A stretch of 64,000 nucleotides of DNA from Pollenia angustigena (Eukaryota; Arthropoda; Insecta; Diptera; Polleniidae), in the NCBI GenBank assembly GCA_930367215.1, contig OV884058.1, positions 222,312,208 to 222,376,207 of the forward strand, read 5' to 3'. The notes beneath the pieces were generated by a model. It had not been told where the DNA came from. It saw only the letters and a list, made by a program, of their open reading frames with translations, and ran no database searches. How positions within the stretch are numbered: position 1 is the first letter of the stretch; every line of letters starts with the position of its first letter. Of the stretch, positions 32,252-43,656 are shown in pieces. A program made the position numbers and the translations under genes.

Positions 32252-34480
32252 CAAAAAGTAATTTCAATTTTTGGGAATACAAAATTTTAATTTCAAAAGA
32301 TTTTGTTATTCGTGCTTAGTTCCCAGTTTTTATTATTGATAAAAACACTTGAAATTTATTGTTGATGGGATAAGCTATTCCTATCAGTGTTGCCACTTTG
32401 TGGGTAATTACCCGAATTTGGTATAATTTTTACTGTCTTGGGTAGAGCGTGGGTAATTTCTCTTAGGTGTAATTCAGGTGTTATTTGAAATTCTTGCTTG
32501 AAATACCCAAATAAAATCAAGATTCGATTTCAGTGATGACATTTATTTCTTTTTAAATATTGTTGATAAAAAATGCACAGTCTTCTGAACTAAAGTCTGG
32601 GGTTCTTTTAAGGAAAAGACTTCAATCATTGAACATATATTTTCAAAACTTTGGTAATAAATGTCTATCATAGTGATTTAAAACTTGGAGTTTATTCAAA
32701 AAAGTTATTCAAACTACAAACTAGCCTGGGGGTAGAAATGTTTCTAATATTCCAACATATTATTAATTTTGTTTGTGCTGGAAACTTTCAAATGCTTTAC
32801 TTTGAAGAATATGTATCGCCCTAAACAGCTGTAAAACTGAATTACGAAAGGGATAGTTGTACAAAACCCTGCAGGCATTTAGTTTACTAAATATGGAATA
32901 AAGGGTATTTTTTAAGACCATGCAACTTAAAATAATAGAAAACACAAAACAAATAAATTTTAATTGTAATTTATACACGGCGTTACCATTTGAAACTGAT
33001 CTAAGCAAATAGGCATCACCGCGCCTGTCCTTGACGAAACGCATTACAGACGTTAAATTTTGTTCCTCTTTTTCGAGCATTGCTGCCTGCATGTCACGAA
33101 TAAATTAACAATGTTGACTTCCAATATGTCAATTGTTGCTGGTTTATCAGCATAAGCCAGTGACTTCACAGGCCTACGGCAAACAATCAAAAGGTGTCCC
33201 ATCGTACGGCCTTGAAGTCCAATTGACAGATTATTTTCTCTAATTCAACACATCGCCTTCATTTGTGAAAAAATTGCGTCATTTAAATGATAAAGTCGCC
33301 TGTTGCGAAAATCGATATGGCTGATTTTCAAAGTAAATTTGGATAATTTGGTGGCGTTGTTCAAGCATAAATTTATCTATTCATGATGATGTGCCTGCTC
33401 AAAAAGTGAGAGGAGTAAGACAGTTTGTTTAACAGCTAACCTTTCGTAAGCTCTATCGGGCTTAAAAAACACCCTTTACAAAGGAATGGCAATGAGCATT
33501 TTGAACCTACCTAGAATTTTTGCAACCAAATGTGGAAGTTAAACTCATTATTTTAGGAGTTTTATTTTATGTTTTATTAATTGTTTTTAAGTATTTAATA
33601 TTATTTATTTTAATGTTAATTTATTATAAATTACAATAAGAATGTTAACAGTTTGACTAATATTGATCTTCTTTCCATGAGTTTGTTGTGTTTTTGCTTC
33701 TTTGTAAATGTATTTTATTAAATAAAACATCAATTTTATATCAGGTGTAATTTCATTTAAATCGGGTAATTTTGCTTCATCTCAAGTGCAATTTTGAATT
33801 TCGCTGGTGGTAACACTGATTCCTATGCATTTCACTGGTTGCTTAGGCCAGATCATCAGGAAACTTCATCCATAAAGGTTTTAGACAAACTAAAGATATT
33901 AAACCAAATAAAACTGTTAAACGTATAAGAATTATAGCAACAGTTCTACTTGAACCAATATCAAAGTTTAAACAAAACACATCAACAATAAACAACAGTG
34001 GGTTCATCTCATCTTACATTTCCCCACTACAATTAGTTGAAATTCTCTCAACATTAATTGTAGTTGTAAGTAGGTTAAGAAAAACAAGATGAAAAAAACA
34101 ACAACTTACAAAAGATGTTGTCAATTAAGTGTTTTTTAGGCCGTGCACTGCCTGTTTATTATCAAAAAGTAATTTCAATTTTTGGGAATACAAAATTTTA
34201 ATTTCAAAAGATTTTGTTATTCGTGCTTAGTTCCCAGTTTTTATTATTGATAAAAACACTTGAAATTTATTGTTGATGGGATAAGCTATTCCTATGCATT
34301 TCACTGGTTGCTTAGGCCAGATCATCAGGAAACTTCATCCATAAAGGTTTTAGACAAACTAAAGATATTAAACCAAATAAAACTGTTAAACGTATAAGAA
34401 TTATAGCAACAGTTCTACTTGTAACAATATCAAAGTTTAAACAAAACACATCAACAATAAACAACCGTGGGTTCATCTCA
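32252..34480 (+). mobile_element. Terminal-direct-repeat element, hAT-split left repeat
   Basis: Repeat A (32252-34017 minus the hAT insertion, about 320 bp) and repeat B (34163-34480) are nearly identical, sharing CAAAAAGTAATTTCAATTTT, GTTATTCGTGCTTAGTTCCC and CACTGGTTGCTTAGGCCAGA. A 145-bp interior lies between them. It is the same family as 16018-16632. TRIM-like layout, class uncertain. Confidence 0.65.
32385..33818. mobile_element. hAT element with CAGTGTTGCCAC ends
   Basis: Exact 8-bp TSD ATTCCTAT at 32377-32384 and 33819-33826. TIRs CAGTGTTGCCAC and CAGTGTTACCAC. Repeat B of the host element shows the unoccupied site (AAGCTATTCCTATGCATTTC at about 34284). The interior includes a 109-codon minus-strand frame (32763-33092) without recognisable transposase motifs. 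Confidence 0.92.
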
Positions 34481-34785
34481 GTGGGGAAGTGGGGAAATGT
34501 AAGATGAGATGAACCCACTGTTGTTTATTGTTGATGTGTTTTGTTTAAACTTTGATATTGTTACAAGTAGAACTGTTGCTATAATTCTTATACGTTTAAC
34601 AGTTTTATTTGGTTTAATATCTTTAGTTTGTCTAAAACCTTTATGGATGAAGTTTCCTGATGATCTGGCCTAAGCAACCAGTGAAATGCATAGGAATAGC
34701 TTATCCCATCAACAATAAATTTCAAGTGTTTTTATCAATAATAAAAACTGGGAACTAAGCACGAATAACAAAATCTTTTGAAATT
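34200..34785. repeat. Near-perfect palindrome, 281-bp arms, 24-bp centre
   Basis: Arms 34200-34480 and 34505-34785 are inverted copies of the terminal repeat described at 32252-34480; I found one mismatch (CCG versus CAG near 34466). The centre GTGGGGAAGTGGGGAAATGT.. is partly a reversed piece of the family interior. It is either a recent inverted duplication or an assembly artefact. Confidence 0.9.
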
Positions 34786-35041
34786 AGTGCAAAAATTTAA
34801 GTTGCACTCAAATGAGTGAAGAAAAAAAGTTGCAATAAGCTGATGATTGCTTTTTTTTAAATCAAACTATTTTTTTTGAGTGCAAAATTTTTTAACATCA
34901 CTATCACTCATGTTTAGTGAGGCTGCAAATTTTCAATTCATCACTCAACATCAAAAAAATGATTGCAATTTTTTTGCACTATCACTAACTGTGAGTTAAA
35001 ACTGCAAAATGAGTGCACTACCCCCCATCTATGGGTAATTA

Positions 35042-36822
35042 AAATATACAGTGTGCCACAGAGTTTGTAAGAAGGTTTTTTTATTACACCTTTCTATTTT
35101 TACACGAAATAAAATCTAAATATTTTCGTGTTTTCTAGAGAAGGTAAAAACGTGTTCATTTTCACTTTTGCACAGTAGGTAATTTGACCTGAATCTTTTT
35201 GCACTAACAATAATAATATTTTTGTTAATGATATTCGATTATGATTATCAGGTATGTGATGAAAATCGATTTTAAAAACGAAACGATTTTAAACCGAAAA
35301 TATCGTTTTTAGTATATTTTAAAATGTATTTTAAATACATATTCCTTTTATTTTCAGTCCTTATTCTTTTAAATTTTATATTTTAAACGTTAACTGAAGT
35401 TTAAAATTTAACACTATAATTCAGAAATGGATTTTAAAATCCCTCGAAATTCATCACACCTTTTAAAAACGTTCGTTTTGAAATCGATCGATTTTCATCA
35501 CATACCTGTATAGCTGCGTTCGTTTACCCCAAAATTTGTACACTTTTGTACTGGATTTTACTGAAATGCGTTCGCGTACACATAAATTTGTAAAATCTTC
35601 ATATTACTCACCTACTGGATTTTACTGGAAAAGTAAACGAACGCACATTATATCAAAGCAAATAACTGCTTATTAGGGTTTTGCAAAAAAAAAAAAAAAA
35701 CAAATATCAGCTGATATATGGGCAGCCGAAATTGACATTTGCAAGCAACGTAAATTAAAAACGTTTTTTTGAACAGTTAATAATCAAAAAGAAGGAAATC
35801 GAGCGTTATATGGAGAAGAGAGGAGATAGTAAGTAATTTAAAAAAACCAAAATATGTTGGTGGACGTTATTGCTTTTATTAACAAAACGTGTAATTCTAG
35901 CTTAACCACAAATAAATTACTTTTTCCATAAATATAAATTCGCTAAGCTTTTAATAATTTTGGCCGTGGACTGCCGAATTTTTTATTGATGAAAAGTGTT
36001 AATAAAAGAATTCTGAATTTATTTTTTGTTATTTTACGTTTCGTTTGTTTTCGGTTTTTGATTTATAACATTTTCTTTCAGGACAGCCTCAGCTTAAAAT
36101 AAATCGAAATTTCTAATGAATGGATTTGTGAAAAATATAAAAAGAAAAAAAAATTGTAATGTTTCAAAATAAGATTTGCCAATGTTAAAGCAAAAGGTAC
36201 AAACTTTTTGTAAAACTTTATTGTTAGGGTAGCACAAGGCTAACGGAAAAGTAAACGACTTTTTCAAGCAAAACCAAAAAATCCGAAATTTGGCAACAAT
36301 ATTAGCTCTGTTTCTTTACTTTTTGCGTAAAGTTCGTGAAAATGAGAGCAAGCATAAATTTCTCTCATAAAGATACAAAATTACACAAAAGTACGGGAAC
36401 AGAAAAAACCAAATTTTAAGCACAAAATAAAAAGTCATTGTTTTGATAGTTTTTACAAAACAATAAAAGTTTATGCCACTTTTGAAAAATTGTATATTGT
36501 CTGCAGAAATAAACTAATTTTACCAAAAATTAAACCAAACAAACACTTTTACAATAACTAACATTATGTTTTCCTAAAATTTCAACATAAAACTTTATAT
36601 TTTAGTACATTATTTTACTCCACAACACTTTTTCCAAAATTTGGTTCATGATTTTTTTCCTTTGCATTTTATTGTTTTGTTTATGTTTTACAGCTGTTTG
36701 ACAATTTACACAATTTGCACGAAGAAAAAGTCTGGGCTGTTTCGTGCAAGAAGAAGAAGAATTTTATTCTCTCAAATCCGCTCTCATTTACACAAATTAA
36801 AAGTACGGGAACGCTTTTCGTA
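35042..36822. other. Gene-poor stretch with one small MITE
   Basis: 35516-35645 is a MITE with ends TGCGTTCGTTTAC and AGTAAACGAACGCA; related AAAGTAAACGA text is at 2860 and 36245. A 17-codon two-exon frame at 35810-36116 is discussed under findings. Otherwise AT-rich DNA without recognisable genes. Confidence 0.5.
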
Positions 36823-37619
36823 CACAGAGGGAAAAATCCGGTATAAAAATACCAAAATTGACACCATCCGTTGTCAAAAGTGAGCCAACTACGTTTGTGT
36901 TCAATTTGATAACGGATGGTATCAATGTTTTTTAACCACCTCGTTGTCAGTTTGTCACCATTTGTTCTCAATATGACATCAAATTGGTTATATATTATCA
37001 CCATAATGGTACCATACCGACAACATGCTGTTGTCATTTTTGACAACACACCGTTAATATATTGACAACATTCGGTTGTCCTTTCGATAACACATTGTTC
37101 TGATTGTAGTATATACTTAATAACCCATTCTGAACCCAAGTAAAAAAATGGAATAATGTAAATTTATTAATTTATTTCACATTTAATAATATACGTATAA
37201 AAAAATACATAAAAAATTCACACTTTTACAGCCAGACCCACGATGTCACACGTTAACGTTCGCATAGAAAATTAAATTGAAAACAAAAACAAATATTAGA
37301 AATTTTTTTTATTTTATTTATTAAATTTTTATTTATTAATTTAATCACAGCACTGAAACTTTTCACTTTTTACTTTCGAATACCAAAGTTGATTGTGGGA
37401 TAACTTGTATACGCTGTTAATAATGACAACAGGGCGATACCTATTTGACAACAGGGTGTTATCAATTTGACAACAATGGTACGTTTTTTATCTAACGGCC
37501 CAATTTGACAACATTTTGTTTAAAATTTAACAACAAATGTTGTCGAAATATTGACAACAGTTTGTTATCAATTTATTACCACTGGTTGACAGTTTTTTAA
37601 CGTTTTTTTTCGCTCTGTG
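36823..37619. mobile_element. TA-flanked element rich in TGACAACA motifs
   Basis: Ends CACAGAGGGAAAAA and, inverted, CACAGAGCGAAAAAAAA; TA at 36821-36822 and 37620-37621. More than a dozen TTGACAACA / TGTTGTCAA motifs in both orientations lie within 250 bp of each end. Any long frame here is repeat-derived. Tc1/mariner-type MITE by target site. Confidence 0.75.
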
Positions 37620-37664
37620 TAGAGTAAAGAAACAGAGCTATTATCTTTAAGCCGTGCTTACATT

Positions 37665-37790
37665 GGCCCATATTCATAGTCAAAAATAAAGTCAACTTTT
37701 TCTAAAGTCGACTTTAAAACAATGTTATTGACATTATTTAAAAACGGTTTTAACTTAAGTCGACTTTATTTTTGACTATACATATGGGCC
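37665..37790. mobile_element. 126-bp MITE, GGCCCATAT ends
   Basis: Inverted ends GGCCCATATTCATAGTCAAA and GGCCCATATGTATAGTCAAA; the match continues through AAATAAAGTC. ATT flanks both sides, perhaps a 3-bp duplication. Confidence 0.75.
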
Positions 37791-37971
37791 ATTGTTTTTA
37801 AATTTGCCCGGTAGTTTTAGAAATATCGTTGAATTTAAAAAAAGGAAAATTTAAAAAAAAAAATAAAGAAATCAAGAAAAAAAAACTAAAATCATTTAGT
37901 TTAACATATTTTGAATGAAACGAGGTTTATTTAATTGTAATCGGTGAATAACTTTTGATTTTATTCACAAC

Positions 37972-39090
37972 TAGCTGACCCGGTCCGCGTTGCTGGCCCC
38001 AAGCAAATATTAGTGTTGTATTACCAGACGATTTAAGTTGAGCTTTAAAAGAAATTTACGGCCTTTAAAATTTTCCTTCCTTAAAAATCTAAGTTGGACC
38101 ATGGCGATGATTTAAAAGAAAAAATCGTCCAAATCGGTCAAGCCGTTCTCAAATTATGCGCTTGATAGAAAAAGTGGGCGAAAAAGTAGGCGTGATACAT
38201 TTTTCTTTCGATAAAAACGTAGAATGGGTTAATACGAACATTTAAAAGAAAAATTAGTCAAATCGAAGGAGCCGTTTTTTGATTTTAGGTAAATCGAAAA
38301 AAGTGGGCGGGGCAAAATTTTCTTTCCGTAAAAACCTAAGTTTGACCATGGCAATCATTTTAAAGAAAAAATCGTTTGAATCGGTCAAGCCGTTCTCAAC
38401 TTATGCGCTTAATAGAAAAAATGGGCGTAAAAGTAGGCGTGGTAAATTTTTCTTTCGATGAAAACTTAAAATGGATTAGTACAAACATTTGAAAGAAAAA
38501 TTTGTCAAATCGATGGAGCCGTTTTCTGATTTTAGGTAATTCGAAAAAAGTGGGCGTAAAAGTGGGCGGGGCAACATTTTCTTTCCGCAAAACCTAAGTT
38601 AGCCCATGGCGATCATTTTAAAGAAAAAATCGTCCAAATCGGTCAAGCCATTCTTCAGTTATGCGCTTAATAGAAAAAGTGGGCGTAAAAGTAGGCGTGG
38701 TAAATTTTTCTTTCGATGAAAACCTAAAGTTGATTAATACGAACATTTGAAAGAAAAATTAGTCAACTCGATGGAGCCGTTTTCTGATTTTAGGTAAATC
38801 GAAAAAAGTGGGCGGGGAAAATTTTTTTCCGTAAAAACCTAAGGTGGACCATGGCGATCATTTTAAAGAAAAAATCGTTCAAATCGGTCAAGCCGTTCTC
38901 AAGTTATGGTTTTTGCCACGCCCCTCCGCCCCCAGACCGAAAATCAAAAAATCAGACTTCACAGTGTCACCCGCCAGAATATTCTGAAGATTCCCTGAAA
39001 ATTTCATCAAAATCGGCCCAGCCGTTTTGGAGTCCATACGTTACATACATACACACACACATCCAATTTTATATAAATAGATTTACTGAG
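37972..39090 (+). repeat. CTAGCTGACCCGG element with 250-bp tandem units
   Basis: Starts CTAGCTGACCCGGTCCGCGT and ends CCATACGTTACATACATACA..ATATAAATAGAT. The unit containing CCATGGCGATCATTTTAAAG and GGTCAAGCCGTTCTCAA recurs at 38098, 38346, 38602 and 38850. Interspersed GTGGGCG(G/T)(G/A)(A/G) motifs. The phrase CAAAATCGGCCCAGCCGTTT near the end is common in insect repeats. It abuts the truncated LINE at 39098. Confidence 0.7.
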
Positions 39091-39097
39091 AAAATAT

Positions 39098-40177
39098 CGA
39101 TTTCCATACAAATTGGAAAACACGTTCATGTTTATGTACGCGGATGACATTAGTCTTTTTTATCCCTTAAAACATGAAACTGTTTTAAATGCTCATATGC
39201 AGTACGATTCTGCACTTATTTTAGAATATGTTAGGCCTAATAGATTGAAGCTAAACGCTGAAAAAACGAAACTATTGCGATTTAGATCATATTTAGTTAA
39301 CAATCAAGTGTTTAGCATTTGGTTAGATGGAAAACAAGTAAATGAAAGTTTTTCAACAAAATATCTTGGTGTGCACTTGCAAAGTAATCTTTCATGGGAT
39401 ACACGTATTCAGAAACTAAAATCCAAAGTACTATCCGTAGTTGGTTTACTATATAAGTTTAAGAATAAATTCAACCCGAAAACAAAACTGGTACTATATC
39501 AGGCTTTAATACGCAGTCATTTAAACTATTTGCCTATTATATATGGCTATAAAAAAACCAATGAATTTAAATCTCTACAGAGAGCTCAGAATAGAGCAAT
39601 AAAAATACTTTTTAATTTGCCTCTCGGCCTTATTCTGAAAATCGCACGATTTGAAATCGTAGAACGCCAAATTTATTTTATGGTGTTCCTTAACTCGTGC
39701 GTTTAGTTAGCTTGCGATCTGCTATAGTTTCTTACAAATATTCTAGATCCCTATTGTAATTTTAAGTCGCCAAACTTCTTGCTATTGCGATTTACAGAAC
39801 ACCTAATTTGCGATTTTAAGTCAGAATCGCCAATGTTAAGCGTTTGCGATTGTCAGAACATGCCCGTCTGTTATATTCAACAGTACCTTTGTTTACACAA
39901 AATGAAACTTTTGCTATATGTTTTTAAATCTTTGAGTAAAATTGCATAACATACAATAACGTTTTCAAGAAATCAACCAGCTTTCAACACAAGGAATAAC
40001 ACGATCTTAAGAGTAGCAAGATGTCGATAGGAAACCACAAAACAGCGGGAACAACACATTGGTAGTTTGAAGTTTAATAACCTTCCTGAGAACATAAGAA
40101 ATATTATTCGAATTTCTATTTTCAAAACTAATTTTAAAAAGCATCCTTTACAAAATTTAGAAATGCTTCTTTTATGA
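39098..40177 (+). pseudogene. LINE reverse transcriptase 3' fragment
   Basis: The open part 39098-39706 starts at the catalytic box (FMFMYADDISLFY) and continues through LKLNAEKTKLL, TKYLGVHLQSNLSWDTRI and HLNYLPIIYGYKK, as in the C-terminal half of CR1/Jockey-like LINEs. The upstream domains are missing. About 140 bp of foreign sequence follows (39706-39850). Then degraded frames resume, ending SLKFNNLPENIRN..FKTNFKKHP with a TGA at 40175-40177. Dead copy. Confidence 0.8.
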
Positions 40178-40249
40178 TTATTAGTTGATCTCAATTATAG
40201 CTTAAAGATTAGTCTTATTCTAAAAAAATTGTTTTTTTTTAATATATTT

Positions 40250-40888
40250 TAATTAAAAATATTAAAAATTTGGATTAAAAACCATAAATAGTTCAACAAA
40301 ATAACCACAATACTAATTATTGTTAAAGCTAAGGCACGAGCTCTATGTGTACATTTGTCCTTCAAGTTGTGCTGAAAAAGGTCAACAGAAAAGAAAAAGA
40401 CAAAATGAAAAAACAAAAAATGTACTTGGACTTGGACTTCAAGAAAAATTCTTGACAAAAGTACGAAAAAACAGAAGTAAGGAAAAAACATGTAAAATCA
40501 ATTAAAATGGATAATCATTCAGGAAAGCAAATTTCGATCTACCAAATGTTAGAATACAATTTGGTTTAAGGATTGATGTTTGACTATTGACGTCAGCAGT
40601 CGTCGATGGCTGCGAGTGTAAGACGGCAAATTCATCTGAGGAGATTGAGTGGTTGCAATCGAAACATGTCATGGTAACCTGCCGGCCGGGGTTTGAGCCC
40701 CAGCCACGTCAAGAATCAAAGATTTTCAATAACAATTTTAATTAATTTTCATGTTGTAAAATTCCTTTCTTCATAAAAATAATTTAATGAAAAATTAAAT
40801 TTCATGAACTTAAGCCTAATTAAAAATATTAAAAATTTGGATTAAAAACCATAAATAGTTCAACAAAATAACCACAATACTAATTATT
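40250..40888 (+). repeat. 72-bp perfect direct repeats around a 495-bp segment
   Basis: 40250-40321 and 40817-40888 are identical (contain AAAACCATAAATAGTTCAAC). The segment between them holds a tRNA T-arm-like GGGGTTTGAGCCCC at about 40689. Could be a duplicated insertion site or tiny terminal repeats. Confidence 0.85.
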
Positions 40889-42233
40889 TTAGTTTATATA
40901 ATTTTTATTTGCCAATTCGCCTCTAATATGTCTTCAAGACGCAGAGGCGCTTCATATTGAAAACAATTTATGAATAAAGAATTAATATGTATATAAAAAA
41001 ACACTATTGTTGAACAAGTGCGATATACATTTTTCTTAAATTTGGGAACAGTTATCAGGTATTAAACCAGCGGTCATCACAAAGAGAGACAGTTAAAAAT
41101 GTGTATGTAGTGGTGAGTGCAAAGAGAAGAAAATAAATTTACTCGTTTGAGACATTTACTATGTGTTTTGTTCTTGTTTTTTAAAATTATGGCTTTTTAC
41201 AATTGTTTCTTTAACCTTCGTGTTGTGTGTGTGTGAAATTCACGAAAAGTGCTCGGCACCCGGGGGCATAGCGTGATGATCGTTGTATTAAACACAATTT
41301 AAAGTAGGAACACGGAGTTTCGTATCTTACAACTGGATACTGTCAAAGTGCCTGATTTGCTAGTTTTTACTGGTAAAGCGTTTATTTAATTTTTTGAGAA
41401 ATTGGGAGAATATTTTAAATTTTTAATTTACTCTCTCGCTGCAATTTACTGCTAGTAAAGTACTATATGAACGCATCTAATAAAATCCTAGGTTTCATTT
41501 AAGCATAAACATTTAATTTACTTTATTTTATATGATTTACATTATCCCAGTTTAATTTAGATCAACATTAACTGCCGTATTCATAAAAAAATGAACTAAG
41601 TTTGAAATGTGTTTTAAGGCAAAATTTTCATACAAATTTTTTTTAAAATACAATTAAAATCCATTTTAATTTTTTATGAATACCATAGTAAATATTTAAT
41701 ATTTTTTGTATCAGAGGGCTAAATTTGGCAGTCGTGATCGAATACTTTTTCGTTTCGAAAGCAATCTTATTTCTCATTCTTTCAGACAATTTTGCACGAA
41801 TCGAAATTATTTTTCAGTGTTATGAAAACTCAAATAAATGCTTTAAGATTCCTTCAGCATCGACTCTTCTCTTTAAAAAATTTTCGGATCAAAAAAGTAT
41901 TCGATCGCGACTGCCAGAATTAGCCCCCAGGTGTTCCTCGTATTGTGTGATAGCTGCACATATATATTTTACAAATTCTTAGAAGAAATTGTAACCTAGG
42001 CATGACCCTTATATGTACATACATATGTATATCTCCTCAAAGTTAAATTAAATGATTATAAAAAAACTATGAAATTTTTTCTATGTCTTTTGTTTAACTT
42101 TATTTATTTTTCCAAGACCACGAACTGTTTTTTGTATGAAAATACAACATATATACTTCTTCTTAGTTGATACATTACATACTTGTATATATATATATGT
42201 TAATATAGATTCAAGTATTAAATAACTAACACA
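40889..42233. other. Gene-free stretch with two small MITEs
   Basis: 41575-41688: inverted ends GTATTCATAAAAAAAT / GTATTCATAAAAAATT. 41716-41926: inverted ends GGGCTAAATTTGGCAGTCG / GGGCTAATTCTGGCAGTCG continuing through GATCGAATACTTTTT. No genes. Confidence 0.6.
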
Positions 42234-42280
42234 TTTATTTTGTATTTTATAAAGAGAGTACACAAATTAATTTCTTTATT
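42234..42280 (-). terminator. Idh: Poly(A) signals of Idh
   Basis: AATAAA on the minus strand at 42234-42239 and 42275-42280, 150-190 bp beyond the Idh stop codon. Confidence 0.5.
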
Positions 42281-42426
42281 ATTTGAACGTTTCCTTAACT
42301 CCAATATGGTGTTGATTATTATCTATTATGTATAAAACAAAAATGCAAAAGATGTGGCTTTTAAAAGAATATGAGCCCACTAGAAACAATCTACAGATGA
42401 GACTTATTATCCTCGTGGCTAGATAG

Positions 42427-43656
42427 TCAAGCCACAGCCTTCTTTAAGTTATCAGCCAATTTATCCATGAATTCAAAGGTTTCCAAGTAATCGGTACGTT
42501 GTACATTGCTCATGCCCTTAATGCAGATGGCCAAATCCTTGGTCATGAAACCAGACTCAATAGTGTCAACGCAGACCTTTTCCAAAGTTTCGGCGAATTT
42601 CTGAAGTTCGGCATTGTTGTCGAGCTTTGCACGGTGCAACAAACCACGAGTCCAGGCGAAGATGGAGGCAATAGGGTTAGTAGAGGTTTCCTTGCCTTGT
42701 TGGTACATGCGATAATGTCTGGTAACGGTACCGTGAGCTGCTTCGGATTCCACAGTCTTGCCATCGGGACAGAGCAGGACGGATGTCATAAGACCCAAAG
42801 ATCCATAACCTTGGGCAACGGAATCAGATTGTACATCACCATCGTAGTTCTTGCAGGCCCAAACGAAGCCACCTTCAGATTTCATGGCATAGGCAACCAT
42901 ATCGTCAATTAAACGATGTTCATACCAGATTCCAGCGGCCTCGTAGTCTTTCTTGTATTCCTTTTGGTAGATTTCTTCGAAGATATCCTTAAAGCGACCA
43001 TCGTATTTCTTGAGAATAGTGTTTTTGGTACTCAAGTACAAAGGCATTTTACGAGAAAGTGCAAATTTTAATGAAGCATGGGCAAAGTCTACAATGGAGG
43101 CATCAGTATTGAACATACCCATGGCAACACCAGCACCCTTGTATTGGTGGACAACATGTTTGATTTCAGCACAACCATCTTCTGGAACAAAGGTTAAAGT
43201 CAAGGTACCGGCACCAGGAACTACAAAGTCGGTGGCCTTGTATTGATCAGCATGAGCATGACGACCAATGACAATGGGTTTTTCCCAGCCAGTGACCAAA
43301 CGAGGAATGTTTTTGCAAATAATAGCTTCACGGAATACTGTACCGCCAAGGATGTTACGAATAGTACCGTTGGGGCTCTTCCACATCTTTTTCAATTTGA
43401 ATTCTTCTACGCGCTTTTCATCGGGAGTGATAGTGGCACACTTAATACCAACATTATATTTCTTTATGGCTTCGGCACAATCAATAGTGACTTGGTCTTC
43501 GGTCTTGTCACGATGTTCCATACCCAAATCGTATGTATGTAATTCAATATCCAAGAAGGGTAAAATCAATTTATCCTTAATGGACGACCAAATTATTCGG
43601 GTCATTTCATCACCCAAAATGTCAACAACGGGACCAGTTTTAATTTTAGTTGCCAT
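42427..43656 (-). CDS. Idh: NADP-dependent isocitrate dehydrogenase (main exon)
   Basis: Converts isocitrate and NADP+ to 2-oxoglutarate, CO2 and NADPH; homodimer. The exon encodes 409 residues from MATKIKTG to KKAVA. A splice acceptor (CCATTTTCAG) sits directly before this ATG, so the six codons upstream are intronic. Seen: GDEMTRIIW near the N-terminus, the substrate loop [17 protein letters not shown] (Arg100, Arg109), Arg132 in [11 protein letters not shown] (same number as human IDH1), the dimer-partner region, metal ligands Asp251, Asp274 and Asp278 (YDGDVQSD), and the NADP-binding [12 protein letters not shown] stretch. Length is that of the IDH1 family. No peroxisomal SKL-type C-terminus. 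Coding is uninterrupted, with higher GC than the flanks. With the exon at 50593-50688 it would make a mitochondrial form; initiation at 43656 would give the cytosolic form. Confidence 0.97.
   Translation of the reverse strand: MATKIKTGPVVDILGDEMTRIIWSSIKDKLILPFLDIELHTYDLGMEHRDKTEDQVTIDCAEAIKKYNVGIKCATITPDEKRVEEFKLKKMWKSPNGTIRNILGGTVFREAIICKNIPRLVTGWEKPIVIGRHAHADQYKATDFVVPGAGTLTLTFVPEDGCAEIKHVVHQYKGAGVAMGMFNTDASIVDFAHASLKFALSRKMPLYLSTKNTILKKYDGRFKDIFEEIYQKEYKKDYEAAGIWYEHRLIDDMVAYAMKSEGGFVWACKNYDGDVQSDSVAQGYGSLGLMTSVLLCPDGKTVESEAAHGTVTRHYRMYQQGKETSTNPIASIFAWTRGLLHRAKLDNNAELQKFAETLEKVCVDTIESGFMTKDLAICIKGMSNVQRTDYLETFEFMDKLADNLKKAVA

Larger units (their letters stand above)
31826..35041. mobile_element. 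GGGTAGTGCACT TIR element, enclosing others
   Basis: Left GAGGGTAGTGCACTAAATAT and right, inverted, GGGGGGTAGTGCACTCATTT, with further matching outwards (TAATTAC..ATAG). Inside both ends are many AGTGCAAA / CACTATCACTAAA subterminal motifs (31850-32080, 34790-35010). The middle (32252-34785) is occupied by the terminal-direct-repeat element and palindrome. No clean TSD. Confidence 0.6.

Noticed and set aside
36681..37139. 152-codon minus frame
   Set aside because: Covers the TGACAACA-rich TA element; composed of its repeats.
38851..39147. 98-codon frame
   Set aside because: Formed by the tandem-repeat element and its junction with the LINE fragment.
40600..40720. tRNA gene or tRNA-derived SINE at GGGGTTTGAGCCCC
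   Set aside because: A T-arm-like stem exists, but no A box, acceptor pairing or A-rich tail could be aligned.
42499..42912. Plus-strand frames opposite Idh (also 43243-43660)
   Set aside because: Antisense shadows of the strongly conserved Idh exon.
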